Source: Ga0077530 sp046293075 (GTDB taxonomy: Bacteria > Pseudomonadota > Alphaproteobacteria > Rhizobiales > Hyphomicrobiaceae). Taken from it: 64,000 bases of DNA. Below are positions 9,467 to 18,821 of the stretch, one piece after another (position 1 is the first letter of the stretch; each line of letters opens with the position of its first letter). Under the pieces are notes generated by a model. That model saw nothing but the letters and a program-made list of their open reading frames with translations. It ran no database searches and had not been told where the DNA came from. The position numbers and the translations under genes are program-made. The stretch covers positions 186,001 through 250,000 of the forward strand of contig JBKBPL010000002.1 of NCBI GenBank assembly GCA_046293075.1. The letters are read 5' to 3'.

Positions 9467-10117
9467 ATGTCCTCATCGCTCATCCTGCCCGCGCTGGCGG
9501 CGCTCGCGTTCGGCTATCTGCTGGGCTCGGTCCCGTTCGGGCTGATCCTGACGCGCGCGGCCGGCCTCGGTGACGTGCGCGCGATCGGCTCAGGCAACAT
9601 TGGCGCGACGAACGTGCTGCGTACCGGCAACAAGCCGCTCGCCGCGCTGACCTTGCTGCTCGATGCGCTCAAGGGAACGGCAGCCGTCGTCCTCGCCGTT
9701 TGGATGGCCGCCCGGCTGGGCATCGCCCACGGCGCACCGTCCAATGGGCTGCTGGTTGTCCTCTTGGTACCGTGGATGGCCGGCCTCGGCGCGATCCTCG
9801 GGCATCTCTTTCCTGTCTGGCTGGGCTTCAAGGGCGGCAAGGGCATCGCCACGTATATCGGCGTCCTCATTGGGGTCTACTGGCCGGCAGCCGTGGTCTT
9901 CTGCATATCGTGGATCGTCGTCGCGGCGATCAGCCGGTATTCCTCGCTCGCTGCGCTCGCCGCCACGTTCTTCACCTTCATTCATTTCACGATCGTCGGC
10001 GGCCAGCTTGTCGTGCCCATCGTCGCCACCATCTCCGCGCTGATCTACTGGAAGCACCGCGAGAACATCCGGCGGCTCATATCGGGGCAGGAGAGCCGGA
10101 TCGGTGTCAAAGCCTAG
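9467..10117 (+). CDS. plsY: Glycerol-3-phosphate acyltransferase PlsY
   Basis: Inner-membrane enzyme transferring acyl from acyl-phosphate to sn-glycerol-3-phosphate, giving lysophosphatidic acid. Signature segments are visible: GYLLGSVPFGLILTR, IGSGNIGATNVLRTGNK (phosphate-binding loop) and GHLFPVWLGFKGGKGIAT. Four to five further hydrophobic helices follow and the length is 216 residues, typical. The start at 9467 places the first helix right after a five-residue head; the longer frame from 9350 overlaps the preceding gene and is not family-like. It sits between the pyrimidine pair and dprA; its last 14 bases overlap the dprA start. Confidence 0.96.
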   Translation: MSSSLILPALAALAFGYLLGSVPFGLILTRAAGLGDVRAIGSGNIGATNVLRTGNKPLAALTLLLDALKGTAAVVLAVWMAARLGIAHGAPSNGLLVVLLVPWMAGLGAILGHLFPVWLGFKGGKGIATYIGVLIGVYWPAAVVFCISWIVVAAISRYSSLAALAATFFTFIHFTIVGGQLVVPIVATISALIYWKHRENIRRLISGQESRIGVKA

Positions 10118-11282
10118 GCCCCCTGCACGCGGACGACCGGCTCCGCTCCCGATCGCGACGCTCGCAGATGCCGAGCGGCTTGCCTGCCTGCGCCTCATCC
10201 GCACGGAGAACGTCGGGCCGGTGACCTTTCGCGAGCTTGTCAATCACTGCGGCGGCGCCGAGCGGGCGCTTGCCGCCCTGCCCGATCTCACACGGCGCGG
10301 TGGCCGGCGCCAGCCCGTCAGCGTCTACCCGCGCGACAAGGCCGAGGCCGAGCTCGAAGCCGCTCACAGATACGGCGCGCGAGCGCTCTTCACCATCGAG
10401 CCCGGATATCCGGCTGTGCTCGTGCACGCAGGCGTGCCGCCGCCAATGCTGTACGTGAAGGGCCGTACGGAGCTCTTCAAGAGGCCTGCCGTGGCGATCG
10501 TCGGCGCGCGCAATGCCTCGGCTGCAGGGCGCACCATGGCACGGCAGCTTGCCGCGGGCCTCGGTGCCGCCGGCGTGGTGATCATCTCTGGCCTGGCGCG
10601 CGGCATCGACGCTGCAGCGCACGAAGCCGCGATGGCCACGGGGACCGTCGCTGTCCTCGCCGGCGGCATCGACCACGTCTATCCCCCGGAGCACGAAAGC
10701 CTCCACGCGCAAATCGCCGCCGAGGGTTGCCTGGTCACCGAGTTGCCGCCAGGTTTCAAGGCGCGCGGCAGCGATTTCCCGCGGCGCAACCGGATCGTCT
10801 CGGGCTTGTCCCTGGGAGTGGTCATCGTCGAGGCGGCCAACCGCTCAGGTTCGCTCATCACCGCACGGCGGGCTGCCGAGCAGGGGCGCGAGGTCTTTGC
10901 CGTACCGGGCCATCCTCTCGACCCGCGCGCCGAGGGGACCAACATGCTTCTCAAACAAGGCGCGACCCTGGTTACATCGGCGGCGGATGTCCTCGAGACG
11001 CTCGGGCCTCAGATTGGAGCGACTCCGCAAGACACGGCAGCCGCGGCGATGGCGGCGACATCTTTCCCGGACGACGACGCGGAGCCCCCCTCGGCCCTGC
11101 CGCCGGAGGCGGCCCATCGCCTCGTGCTGCAGGCCCTCGGCGCCGCGCCGGTTTCCATTGATGAGCTTGCCCGCACGACCGGCCTCTCGATCCGCACACT
11201 GAGAGGCGTGCTGATTGAGCTGGCGCTGGCCAGCCGGATCGAGCATCAAGGCGCCCAGCTCGTTGCCCTGAAGGTCGGCTGA
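10104..11282 (+). CDS. dprA: DNA-processing protein DprA (Smf)
   Basis: Single-stranded-DNA-binding loader of RecA in natural transformation, cytosolic. The Rossmann-like domain shows VGARNASAAGRTMARQLA, SGLARGIDAAAHEAAM, GGIDHVYPPEH, FPRRNRIVSGLSLGVVIVEA and RSGSLITARRAAEQGREVFA. An N-terminal helical domain precedes it, and a C-terminal winged helix (residues about 325-385, LARTTGLSIRTLRGVLIEL) follows. It starts with GTG at 10104 inside the end of plsY, with GGCAGGAGAG just upstream. It has 392 residues, standard for alphaproteobacteria. Convergent with the small minus-strand gene at 11292. Confidence 0.96.
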   Translation: MSKPRPPARGRPAPLPIATLADAERLACLRLIRTENVGPVTFRELVNHCGGAERALAALPDLTRRGGRRQPVSVYPRDKAEAELEAAHRYGARALFTIEPGYPAVLVHAGVPPPMLYVKGRTELFKRPAVAIVGARNASAAGRTMARQLAAGLGAAGVVIISGLARGIDAAAHEAAMATGTVAVLAGGIDHVYPPEHESLHAQIAAEGCLVTELPPGFKARGSDFPRRNRIVSGLSLGVVIVEAANRSGSLITARRAAEQGREVFAVPGHPLDPRAEGTNMLLKQGATLVTSAADVLETLGPQIGATPQDTAAAAMAATSFPDDDAEPPSALPPEAAHRLVLQALGAAPVSIDELARTTGLSIRTLRGVLIELALASRIEHQGAQLVALKVG

Positions 11283-11291
11283 GAATGGCGC

Positions 11292-11504
11292 TCAGCTCCG
11301 CTGCGCCTGAATGATGGCCTCGCGATAGGCCACGACAAGGATCCCGGCCAGGGTGGCGCACCCGAGATTGTCCGCTATGTCCTTGAGCTCCAGCGTCAGA
11401 TCGGCGAGGTATTCGAGCTGATCGGCGCGCGACAGCTCGTCCACGACCTCGATATCGTCCTCTCGCATCTCCCGCGGCGACAGCGGGTCCGATTTGGTGG
11501 GCAT
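11292..11504 (-). CDS. Small conserved-looking hypothetical protein (70 aa)
   Basis: Acidic protein of 70 residues with a helix-forming body (LSRADQLEYLADLTLELKDI) and an Ala/Ile-rich tail. I recall similar short proteins in Hyphomicrobiales near topA/dprA, but no function is known to me. It has a full start and stop, normal codon use, and begins at the ATG at 11504. It is convergent with dprA, whose stop is only 9 bases away, and its 5' side faces the AT-richer gap before topA, where its promoter must lie. A regulatory or scaffold role is possible but nothing in the sequence proves it. Confidence 0.65.
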   Translation of the reverse strand: MPTKSDPLSPREMREDDIEVVDELSRADQLEYLADLTLELKDIADNLGCATLAGILVVAYREAIIQAQRS

Positions 11505-11839
11505 AGCGATAAGACCCCCTCAGCTGGAAAATCTCCGAGCAATGGTTGCTTTGAGAACAATATACAATCTCCAGTTGATGAACAATCCCTTCACGCGCCC
11601 GAACCACCCCCTGCGGCGTCGTTGTCCACACGGCGGACCTTATGCGATGGCGGAGCAGAAGCGCGAAATTAAGGATCTGATACTACGTAATAATATCAAA
11701 TCCACCCGAAGCTACAGCGCCGTGATGGTTTGACAGGTCCCGCGCCATCACCCATGTTCTCGCGCAATCACCGGCCAGCGTCTGGACCGAGGCGGACGCC
11801 ATCCCGGCCACCGGACGCCGAAAACGGCATTGGAACCTA
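11505..11839. other. Intergenic region between two divergent genes (promoters)
   Basis: This 335-base gap separates the small minus-strand gene from topA and is clearly richer in A/T than its surroundings (11540-11720). A TTGACA hexamer occurs at 11730-11735 on the plus strand with CATGTT 17 bases on, a weak match that may be the topA promoter. A 79-codon plus-strand ORF inside (11494-11733) has no coding character and overlaps the other gene's start. I see no RNA gene or repeat in it. Confidence 0.4.
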
Positions 11840-14599
11840 ATGAACATCGTCATCGTCGAGTCGGCCGCCAAGGCCAAAGCGATCAACAAGTATCTTGGCT
11901 CCGACTTCAAGGTCATCCCCAGCTACGGGCACATCCGGGACCTGCCCTCCAAGGACGGCTCAGTCGAGCCGGACAAGGACTTTGCCATGCACTGGGACGT
12001 GGATGGCCGCGCGGCCAAAGTAGTCCGCGAGATCGCCGCTGCCGTGAAAGGGGCTGATAAGCTCATTCTCGCCACTGACCCTGATCGCGAGGGCGAGGCC
12101 ATCTCCTGGCACATTCTCAAAGTCCTGGAAGAAAAGAAGGCACTCAAAAAGGGCATTCCGGTCGAGCGCGTGACGTTCAACGCCGTCACCAAGCAAGCCG
12201 TCCTCGACGCCATGAAGGCGCCGCGCGCGATCGATGCGCCGCTCGTCGAGGCCTACCTGGCGCGGCGCGCCCTCGACTATCTCGTCGGCTTCACCCTCTC
12301 GCCGGTGCTGTGGCGCAAACTTCCCGGCGCGCGATCGGCAGGCCGTGTCCAGTCGGTGGCGCTCCGCCTCGTCTGCGATCGCGAACGCGAGATCGAGGCC
12401 TTCAAGAGCGAAGAGTACTGGACCATCGAGGCCCTGCTTGCGACTTCGAAGGGTGAGGAGTTCCGCGCACGCCTGAGCACCATTGCCGGCACCGCGCTGA
12501 AGAAGCTCGACATCAAGGACGGGGCGTCCGCCAACGCGATCAAGGCGGCCCTCGAGCAGGGCGACTTCGTCGTCACCTCAGTGGAGCGGAAGGCGACGCG
12601 GCGCAATCCGGCGCCGCCCTTCACGACCTCGACGCTGCAGCAGGAGGCCTCACGCAAGCTCGGCTTCTCAGCCAAGCAGACAATGAATATTGCCCAGCGT
12701 CTCTATGAGGGTGTCGATATCGATGGCGATACCGTCGGTCTCATCACCTACATGCGAACGGACGGCGTGCAGATCATCCCCGAGGCGATCGGCCCGATCC
12801 GCCGCTCGATCGAGGAGACGCTCGGCAAGCGCTACGTCGCCCCGTTCATTCGCGAGTACAAGACCAAGGCGAAGAATGCCCAGGAAGCGCACGAGGCCGT
12901 CCGCCCGACGGACGTGACGCGGCGGCCTGAGGATGTCGCACGCCACCTCGAGCGCGACCAGGCCCGCCTTTACGAGCTCATATGGAAGCGCGCCGTCGCA
13001 AGCCAGATGGCCTCGGCCGAGCTCGAGCAGACAACGGCCGAGATCGAGGTCAAGGGACGCGACGGCAAGATGTACGGGCTGCGCGCCACCGGCTCGGTCG
13101 TCCTCTTCGACGGCTTTCTCAAGCTTTACGAGGAGGGGCGCGACGAGGAGGACGAGGAGAGCCGGCGCCTGCCGCCGCTCGCGGAGGGCGATCACCTGAA
13201 GGATCGCGGCATCGACGCCAAGCAGCACTTCACGGAACCGCCGCCCCGCTACACGGAGGCAACTCTCGTCAAGAAGATGGAGGAGCTCGGCATCGGGCGC
13301 CCATCGACGTACGCCTCGACGCTCGCCGTGCTCGAGGATCGCGGCTATGTGCGCGTCGACAGAAAGCGCCTCATTCCTGAAGACAAGGGCCGTCTCGTCA
13401 CGGCCTTCCTCGAAGCCTTCTTCAAGCGCTATGTCGAGTACGACTTCACCGCCGACCTCGAGGAGAAGCTCGACCTCATCTCCGACCACCGGCTCGACTG
13501 GAAGGAGGTCCTGCGCGACTTCTGGAAGGAGTTCACAGGCGCGGTCGACGAGACCAGGGAGCTGCGCGTCAGCGACGTGCTCGAAGCCCTGAACGAGCTG
13601 CTCGGCCCGCACATCTTCCCCGACAAGGGCGACGGCACGGATCCGCGTGCCTGCCCGAACTGCGGGGAGGGCCGCCTCTCGCTCAAGATCGGCAGGTTCG
13701 GCGCCTTCATCGGCTGCTCGAATTACCCGGAGTGCCGCTACACGCGCCAGCTCGCCGATGTCCACGGCAATGGCGAGGAAGCCACGAAGCCCGAAGGCAA
13801 GCTGCTCGGCTACGATCCCGAGACGGGCCTTGCCGTCACGCTACGCACCGGCCGCTTCGGCGCCTACGTGCAGCTCGGCGAGGGCAGCAAGGACGAGAAA
13901 CCGAGGCGCAGCTCCATCCCGCGCGGGGTCGATGCCGCCTCCGTCGATCTCGAGAAGGCGCTGCAGCTCCTCAGTCTGCCGCGCGAGATCGGTCTGCACC
14001 CGGAGACAGGCAAGCAGATCATGGCCGGGCTCGGCCGTTACGGCCCGTTCATCCTGCATGACGGCATGTATGCCAATCTCGAGTCCGTGGAGGATGTCTT
14101 TACGATCGGCCTCAATCGCGCGGTGGCGATCCTCGCCGAGAAGGCCGCCGGCGGCGGCAAGGCGCGCTTCCAGCGGGGCAAGCCCACCGTGCTCAAGGAT
14201 CTCGGCGCGCACCCCGATGGCGGCGGGCCGATCCAAGTGCTTGCGGGCCGCTATGGTCCCTACATCAACTATGACAAGATCAATGCCAATGTGCCCAAGG
14301 GCAAGGAGCCGACGGCGCTGACCATGGAGGAGGCCGTGGCGCTGCTCGCCGAGCGCGCGGCCAAGGGTGGCGGCAAGGCAGTCAAGGGACGCAAGGCGGC
14401 GAAGTCCACCAAGGCCGCCGCGGAGAAGACCGCCGAGGCAACGCCCGCGAAAAAGGTCGCCCCAAAGCCGAAGAAGACCGCCGCGAAGAAGGTCTCTGCA
14501 TCGGCCGAGAAACCGGCCGCCAAGACCGCGCCTGCCAAAGGCAAGACCAAAGCCGCGCCGAAGAGCCCGCCGGCGCGGCGCCGTGATGCCGCCGAATAG
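11840..14599 (+). CDS. topA: DNA topoisomerase I (type IA)
   Basis: Relaxes negative supercoils behind RNA polymerase. The Toprim domain opens the protein (VIVESAAKAKAINKYLG) with the metal triad in ATDPDREGEAISWH. The active-site tyrosine lies in GLITYMRTDGVQI, near residue 311. The helicity of the rest is normal, with GIGRPSTYASTLAVL and one tetracysteine zinc finger (CPNCGEGRLSLKIGRFGAFIGC minus the ends, residues about 604-630). Three C-terminal repeats follow around RFGAYVQLG, RYGPFILHD and RYGPYINYD. The last 75 residues form a Lys/Ala/Pro-rich histone-like tail, common in alphaproteobacterial TopA. It has 919 residues starting at ATG 11840. rnr follows 20 bases later, so topA-rnr-DUF983-NUDIX forms one run. 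Confidence 0.97.
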   Translation: MNIVIVESAAKAKAINKYLGSDFKVIPSYGHIRDLPSKDGSVEPDKDFAMHWDVDGRAAKVVREIAAAVKGADKLILATDPDREGEAISWHILKVLEEKKALKKGIPVERVTFNAVTKQAVLDAMKAPRAIDAPLVEAYLARRALDYLVGFTLSPVLWRKLPGARSAGRVQSVALRLVCDREREIEAFKSEEYWTIEALLATSKGEEFRARLSTIAGTALKKLDIKDGASANAIKAALEQGDFVVTSVERKATRRNPAPPFTTSTLQQEASRKLGFSAKQTMNIAQRLYEGVDIDGDTVGLITYMRTDGVQIIPEAIGPIRRSIEETLGKRYVAPFIREYKTKAKNAQEAHEAVRPTDVTRRPEDVARHLERDQARLYELIWKRAVASQMASAELEQTTAEIEVKGRDGKMYGLRATGSVVLFDGFLKLYEEGRDEEDEESRRLPPLAEGDHLKDRGIDAKQHFTEPPPRYTEATLVKKMEELGIGRPSTYASTLAVLEDRGYVRVDRKRLIPEDKGRLVTAFLEAFFKRYVEYDFTADLEEKLDLISDHRLDWKEVLRDFWKEFTGAVDETRELRVSDVLEALNELLGPHIFPDKGDGTDPRACPNCGEGRLSLKIGRFGAFIGCSNYPECRYTRQLADVHGNGEEATKPEGKLLGYDPETGLAVTLRTGRFGAYVQLGEGSKDEKPRRSSIPRGVDAASVDLEKALQLLSLPREIGLHPETGKQIMAGLGRYGPFILHDGMYANLESVEDVFTIGLNRAVAILAEKAAGGGKARFQRGKPTVLKDLGAHPDGGGPIQVLAGRYGPYINYDKINANVPKGKEPTALTMEEAVALLAERAAKGGGKAVKGRKAAKSTKAAAEKTAEATPAKKVAPKPKKTAAKKVSASAEKPAAKTAPAKGKTKAAPKSPPARRRDAAE

Positions 14600-14619
14600 G
14601 GCCAGCTGAAAGAGCGCGC

Positions 14620-16953
14620 GTGCCGAAGAAGCAGAAGCGCTGGGAGAAACCCGATCGGCCAAGCCGGTCGGGCAAGCCACGCTCGGCGCCCCCAACGGCC
14701 GGCCTGCCGACGCGCGAGCAGCTGCTCGACTATCTTTCGACCACCACCGAGAAGGTCGGCAAGCGTGAGATCGCGCGCGCCTTCAATATCCGCGGCGGCG
14801 ACCGCATCGCTCTGAAGGAACTGCTTGCCTCGCTGGCGCAGGAAGGCGCGATCGTCGGCAGCCGCAAGGCCGTGAAACCGCGCGGCAAGCTGCCCCCTGT
14901 CGGCGTGCTCGAGATCATCGGGCGCGATAACGAAGGCGACCTCGTCGCCGTGCCGGCACACTGGGAGGCCTCCGAGGGCGAGCGGCCGAAAGTTGTCGTG
15001 CGGCCGGGGCGCGGGGCCATCGGTCCGGATGGCGATGGCGCGCTCGCCATCGGCGACCGCATTCTGGCGCGCATCTCGCGCATCCGCGACGCTGATCCCT
15101 TCGGCTACGGCCACGAAGCCGAGCCCCTCAAGCGCCTGCCGCGCGAGCGAAAGCGCCTCCTCGGCATCTTCCGTGCAGCGCGGCACGGCAGCGGCGGCAT
15201 GATCGACCCCATTGACCGCAAGGACCTCAAAGAATGGCCGGTCCGTCCCGGCAACGAGGGCGACGCGGATGACGGCGAGCTCGTGCGCTTCGACATCGTC
15301 CGCCGCCACCGCCACGGCGTGCCAGAAGCACGCGTTGTCGAGCGCCTCGGCAATCCTGAGGATCAGCGTCAGATCAGCCTCATCGCCATCCACACGCACG
15401 GTCTGCCGGACGCTTTCCCTGATGCCGTGCTCGCCGAGGTCGAAGATCTGCCCGCGATCGACCCGCGGGGGCGCCTCGATCTGACGAACCTGCCGCTTGT
15501 CACGATCGATCCCGTCGATGCGCGCGACCATGACGATGCCGTGCTGGCCGAGCCCGATGCCGATCCCGCCAACGAGGGTGGCTTCATCGTCACGGTAGCC
15601 GTAGCCGATGTCGCGCACTACGTGCGCCCGGGCACGCGCCTCGACCGCGAGGCCCGCGGGCGCGGTAACTCCGTCTATTTTCCCGACCGTGTCGTGCCGA
15701 TGCTGCCCGAGCGCATCTCCAATGACCTTTGCTCGCTGCGCCAAGGCGAAGTGCGCCCCTGCCTCGCCGCCCGCATGATCTTCGACCGCCATGGCGACAA
15801 GCGCCGGCACACGTTCCATCGCGCGCTCATGCGCTCGGCTGCCCGCCTCTCCTATCAAGAGGCCCAGGCGGCAATCGACGGCCGGCCCAGCGAACGCGCC
15901 GCACCCATGCTCGAGAAGGCGCTCCACCCGCTCTGGTCAGCCTATCGGGCGCTTGCCGCCGCACGCGACAGGCGCGCGCCTCTGGACCTCGACCTACCCG
16001 AGCGCAAGATCGAGCTTGGCGCGGACGGCATGGTCCGCCGCGTGCATGTTCCCGAGCGCCTCGATGCGCACCGGCTGATCGAAGAGTTCATGATCCAGGC
16101 CAATGTCGCCGCCGCCGAGACGCTCGAGCAGGCGCGCGCGCCGGTCGTTTATCGCGTGCACGACAGGCCGGGGGCCGAGAAGTTGAAAGGACTGCGCGAG
16201 CTGCTCGAAGGGCTCGGGCTCAGCCTGCCGCCCGGCGAGCACGTCCGTCCCAAGCATTTCAACGCCATACTCGCACGGGCCAAGAGCCAGCCCTATGCGG
16301 AGTTCATCAACGAAGTGATCTTGCGCGCTCAGGCCCAGGCCGAATATGCCACGGCCAACATCGGACATTTCGGCTTGAACCTCATGCGCTATGCGCACTT
16401 CACGTCGCCGATCCGCCGCTATGCCGATCTACTGGTGCACCGCTCGCTGATCGCAGCGATGAAGCTTGGCGCCGGCGCCATGGTGCCCGAGGAACGAGCT
16501 GATCTGGCGGCGGTCGCGAAATCGATTTCGGAAGCCGAGCGGCGCGCCATGGTCGCCGAGCGCGAGACGATCGACCGCTTGATCAGCGCCTTCCTTGCGG
16601 ATCGGCTCACTGCGGAGTTTGCCGGCCGCATCTCAGGTGTCACGCGCTCGGGCCTGTTCGTCCGCCTGCGGGATACGGGCGCCGACGGATTCATCCCCGC
16701 CTCGACGCTCGGGGGCGGCGAATTCTGGCGCCATGTGGAGGAAGCGCACGCCCTGATCGGCGACCGCAGCGGACGCGGCTTCCGCCTCGGCGATCCCGTG
16801 GAGGTGCGGCTTGTCGAGGCGATCCCCATGGCTGGCGCGCTGCGGTTCGAGATGCTCACCGAGCCGGGCCCCATGCCGGGGCACGAGGCCCGCCGCGGCT
16901 TGGCACGTCGGCGCGGGCCAGGGCTTGGGAGACCGCGCCGTCGACGCCGCTGA
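14620..16953 (+). CDS. rnr: Ribonuclease R
   Basis: Processive 3'-5' exoribonuclease of the RNB family that degrades structured RNA and, with SmpB/tmRNA, defective mRNA. An N-terminal winged-helix segment (KREIARAFNIRGGDRIALKE) is followed by OB-type cold-shock domains. The RNB catalytic centre has the conserved aspartates in ITIDPVDARDHDDAV minus the first residue, then RGNSVYFPDRVVPMLPERIS and HFTSPIRRYADLLVHR. A C-terminal S1 domain (RISGVTRSGLFVRLRDTGAD) ends the protein with a basic tail. Start is the GTG at 14620, giving 777 residues. The smpB gene lies in the same window (59644-60120) but not in the same operon. Confidence 0.97.
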   Translation: MPKKQKRWEKPDRPSRSGKPRSAPPTAGLPTREQLLDYLSTTTEKVGKREIARAFNIRGGDRIALKELLASLAQEGAIVGSRKAVKPRGKLPPVGVLEIIGRDNEGDLVAVPAHWEASEGERPKVVVRPGRGAIGPDGDGALAIGDRILARISRIRDADPFGYGHEAEPLKRLPRERKRLLGIFRAARHGSGGMIDPIDRKDLKEWPVRPGNEGDADDGELVRFDIVRRHRHGVPEARVVERLGNPEDQRQISLIAIHTHGLPDAFPDAVLAEVEDLPAIDPRGRLDLTNLPLVTIDPVDARDHDDAVLAEPDADPANEGGFIVTVAVADVAHYVRPGTRLDREARGRGNSVYFPDRVVPMLPERISNDLCSLRQGEVRPCLAARMIFDRHGDKRRHTFHRALMRSAARLSYQEAQAAIDGRPSERAAPMLEKALHPLWSAYRALAAARDRRAPLDLDLPERKIELGADGMVRRVHVPERLDAHRLIEEFMIQANVAAAETLEQARAPVVYRVHDRPGAEKLKGLRELLEGLGLSLPPGEHVRPKHFNAILARAKSQPYAEFINEVILRAQAQAEYATANIGHFGLNLMRYAHFTSPIRRYADLLVHRSLIAAMKLGAGAMVPEERADLAAVAKSISEAERRAMVAERETIDRLISAFLADRLTAEFAGRISGVTRSGLFVRLRDTGADGFIPASTLGGGEFWRHVEEAHALIGDRSGRGFRLGDPVEVRLVEAIPMAGALRFEMLTEPGPMPGHEARRGLARRRGPGLGRPRRRRR

Positions 16954-17126
16954 GGGCCCAAGAGCGGGCAGCAGCGCGCGCGTGCTCGTGACGCACCCCG
17001 CCATGCAGTTTGCGCCATGGACCTCGCTGCCGATAGCCACTATTTCCTCGAAACGCGGCCTGCCGCCTCATCGGACTGATCGGACAGGCGTCCGGCCCGC
17101 GTTCGCCGTGTGGAAAGGCGATGATC

Positions 17127-17612
17127 ATGACAGACATCCATCTCCCCGCCTCCGACCGCGCGGTCGACCCACTGGCCCCGCGGGACACCAGCCAAGCCAT
17201 ATGGCGCGGTACATCCGGCCATTGCCCGGCCTGCGGTGACGGCCGGCTCTATCGCGCCTACCTCAAGGTTGCAGATACGTGTGCGGCTTGCGGGGAGGAA
17301 CTGCACCACCAGCGGGCGGATGACGCACCCGCCTACTTCACCATCTCCATCGTCGGCCACATCGTGGTGGGCGGGGCGCTCGTCGTCGAACGGGCGTTTG
17401 CGCCGGCCACCTGGGTGCATCTGGCGCTTTGGCTACCGCTGACGCTGGCCCTCTGCCTCGCCCTCCTCCCTGCCGTGAAGGGCGCCCTCATTGGACTGCA
17501 ATGGTCGAAGCGCATGCACGGCTTCGGCGGTGCGGAGGATCGCCCGGAGCCCGAGCCTCTCCCGCGGTCAAGCGGGCAGCCGCTAATGCCGGGGGGCTCC
17601 GTTGAGCGATAA
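17127..17612 (+). CDS. DUF983 family membrane protein with zinc ribbon
   Basis: Small protein (161 residues) with a two-knuckle zinc ribbon, CPACGDGRLY and CAACGEEL, followed by two hydrophobic segments (about residues 75-95 and 98-118). This is the DUF983 layout, function unknown. Two close ATGs exist (17121 and 17127); the GGAAAGG at 17112-17118 gives better spacing to 17127. It lies in the usual alphaproteobacterial place after rnr and its end overlaps the NUDIX gene by 11 bases, so the two are translationally coupled. No catalytic motif is visible. Confidence 0.85.
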   Translation: MTDIHLPASDRAVDPLAPRDTSQAIWRGTSGHCPACGDGRLYRAYLKVADTCAACGEELHHQRADDAPAYFTISIVGHIVVGGALVVERAFAPATWVHLALWLPLTLALCLALLPAVKGALIGLQWSKRMHGFGGAEDRPEPEPLPRSSGQPLMPGGSVER

Positions 17613-18408
17613 TCGGTCCTTCAAGGCTCTCGTGGCCGAGCGCGCTGCCGCGAAAGGGACCGCGCCGGCCGCAAAGTCGCCCGCGCCCGCCTTGCGGCCG
17701 CGCGATGCCGCCACGCTGATCATCATCGACAGCGAAGGCGCCGCCCCGCGCATTCTGCTTGGCAAGCGCCGCGACGACCTGAAGTTCATGCCCGGCAAGT
17801 ACGTCTTTCCGGGCGGTCGCCTCGATCCGGACGACAAGACCACGGTGGCGGCCCGCGAGCTGCGCCAGAGCGAGACCGACAAGCTTCTGCTCGACATGAA
17901 AGGGCACCCAAGCGTCGCCCGAGCCCGCGGTCTTGCCATGACGGCCGTGCGCGAGACTTTCGAGGAAGCCGGCATCATCATTGGCGGCACCGCGGTGGCC
18001 TCGCCCCCCGCGCATGCCGTCGAGACCCCGGCAGCGAAGACGTGGCGACAGTTCCACGCCCACGGCTTTGCGCCGGATCTCGCACCGCTCACGTATCTCG
18101 CCCGCGCCATCACGCCGCCCGGCCGGCCGCGCCGCTTCGACACGCGCTTCTTTTGCGTCGAGGCCTCGGCCATCACCAAGACCACGGATCACAATGATGG
18201 CGAGCTGTCGGGCCTCGTGTGGATGACGCTGGCGCAGGCACGCGACCTCGATCTGCCGCCGATCACCCGCGTGATCCTCGAGGACCTTGCCGAGCGCATC
18301 GCCAAGCGCTCGCTCGACGATCCGACGGTGCCGATCCCCTACTATTTCAACCGCCACGGCACCTTCCGCCGCGAGCTGCTTCATCTCACGGCGTCCGCGC
18401 GTCAGTAG
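17602..18408 (+). CDS. NUDIX hydrolase
   Basis: Protein of 268 residues starting at a TTG (17602) within the end of the DUF983 gene. The Nudix signature is AMTAVRETFEEAGIIIGG (R-E-x2-E-E-x-G). The Gly that opens the box (FPGGRLDPDD) is separated from it by an insertion of about 35 residues, as in the larger NUDT7/NUDT19-like hydrolases, some of which cleave CoA derivatives. The substrate cannot be fixed here. Its place after topA-rnr-DUF983 is shared with other Hyphomicrobiales. The rpmG gene often found next in that order is not present downstream. Confidence 0.88.
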   Translation: MSDNRSFKALVAERAAAKGTAPAAKSPAPALRPRDAATLIIIDSEGAAPRILLGKRRDDLKFMPGKYVFPGGRLDPDDKTTVAARELRQSETDKLLLDMKGHPSVARARGLAMTAVRETFEEAGIIIGGTAVASPPAHAVETPAAKTWRQFHAHGFAPDLAPLTYLARAITPPGRPRRFDTRFFCVEASAITKTTDHNDGELSGLVWMTLAQARDLDLPPITRVILEDLAERIAKRSLDDPTVPIPYYFNRHGTFRRELLHLTASARQ

Positions 18409-18821
18409 CGCCCGCAGTTCCGAGCCCTGCCGATGAGACCGGCGGCTCCTGCCGCTGAAGCCGCCCGACGCCGGAGCCATTCGCCAGAAGCGCACCTTCT
18501 CCGCTGCGGCTTTCTGACGCGGTTTTTGCTCTCAAATTCAATCGCCTGCTGAATCCAATTCAGACGTTATGGTTGACGCCTGCCCCCACCCCTGCTTGTC
18601 TTGCGCCCGCCAGAACCGCGGCCGGATCAACGCCGCGATTTGTCAGCCGGCGATGGGGGACCATCTGGCGGTCCGAGCGAGGGAGCACAACACCGAAGCC
18701 CGCTTGTGAATGCGGTAGCCTCTTGGGCATACCCGCGGCTTCCGGTGCCCATGCCTGTGCAGCACCTCCCCCACGGGCTTGCGTCCTGCAGCCCAAATCG
18801 CCTCTCAACATCGGAGGTCGT
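18409..18821. other. Intergenic region upstream of the RlpA-like gene
   Basis: A 413-base stretch without a credible gene between NUDIX and the RlpA-like gene. It includes a less GC-rich patch (18510-18570) that may hold the promoter of the next gene, and several short GC hairpins with no T-run. In-frame ORFs running into it lack coding character. I looked for rpmG (L33) here because of the gene order and did not find it; no tRNA cloverleaf is visible. Confidence 0.5.

Noticed and set aside
12668..13765. 365-codon minus-strand open frame inside topA
   Set aside because: Shadow of topA in the opposite frame; no motif and no ribosome site.
14269..15927. 552-codon minus-strand open frame opposite topA and rnr
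   Set aside because: It spans the ends of two well-supported genes on the other strand and shows no domain motif.
18409..18570. Search for rpmG (L33), which can follow the NUDIX gene in relatives
   Set aside because: No frame with the L33 sequence pattern is present.
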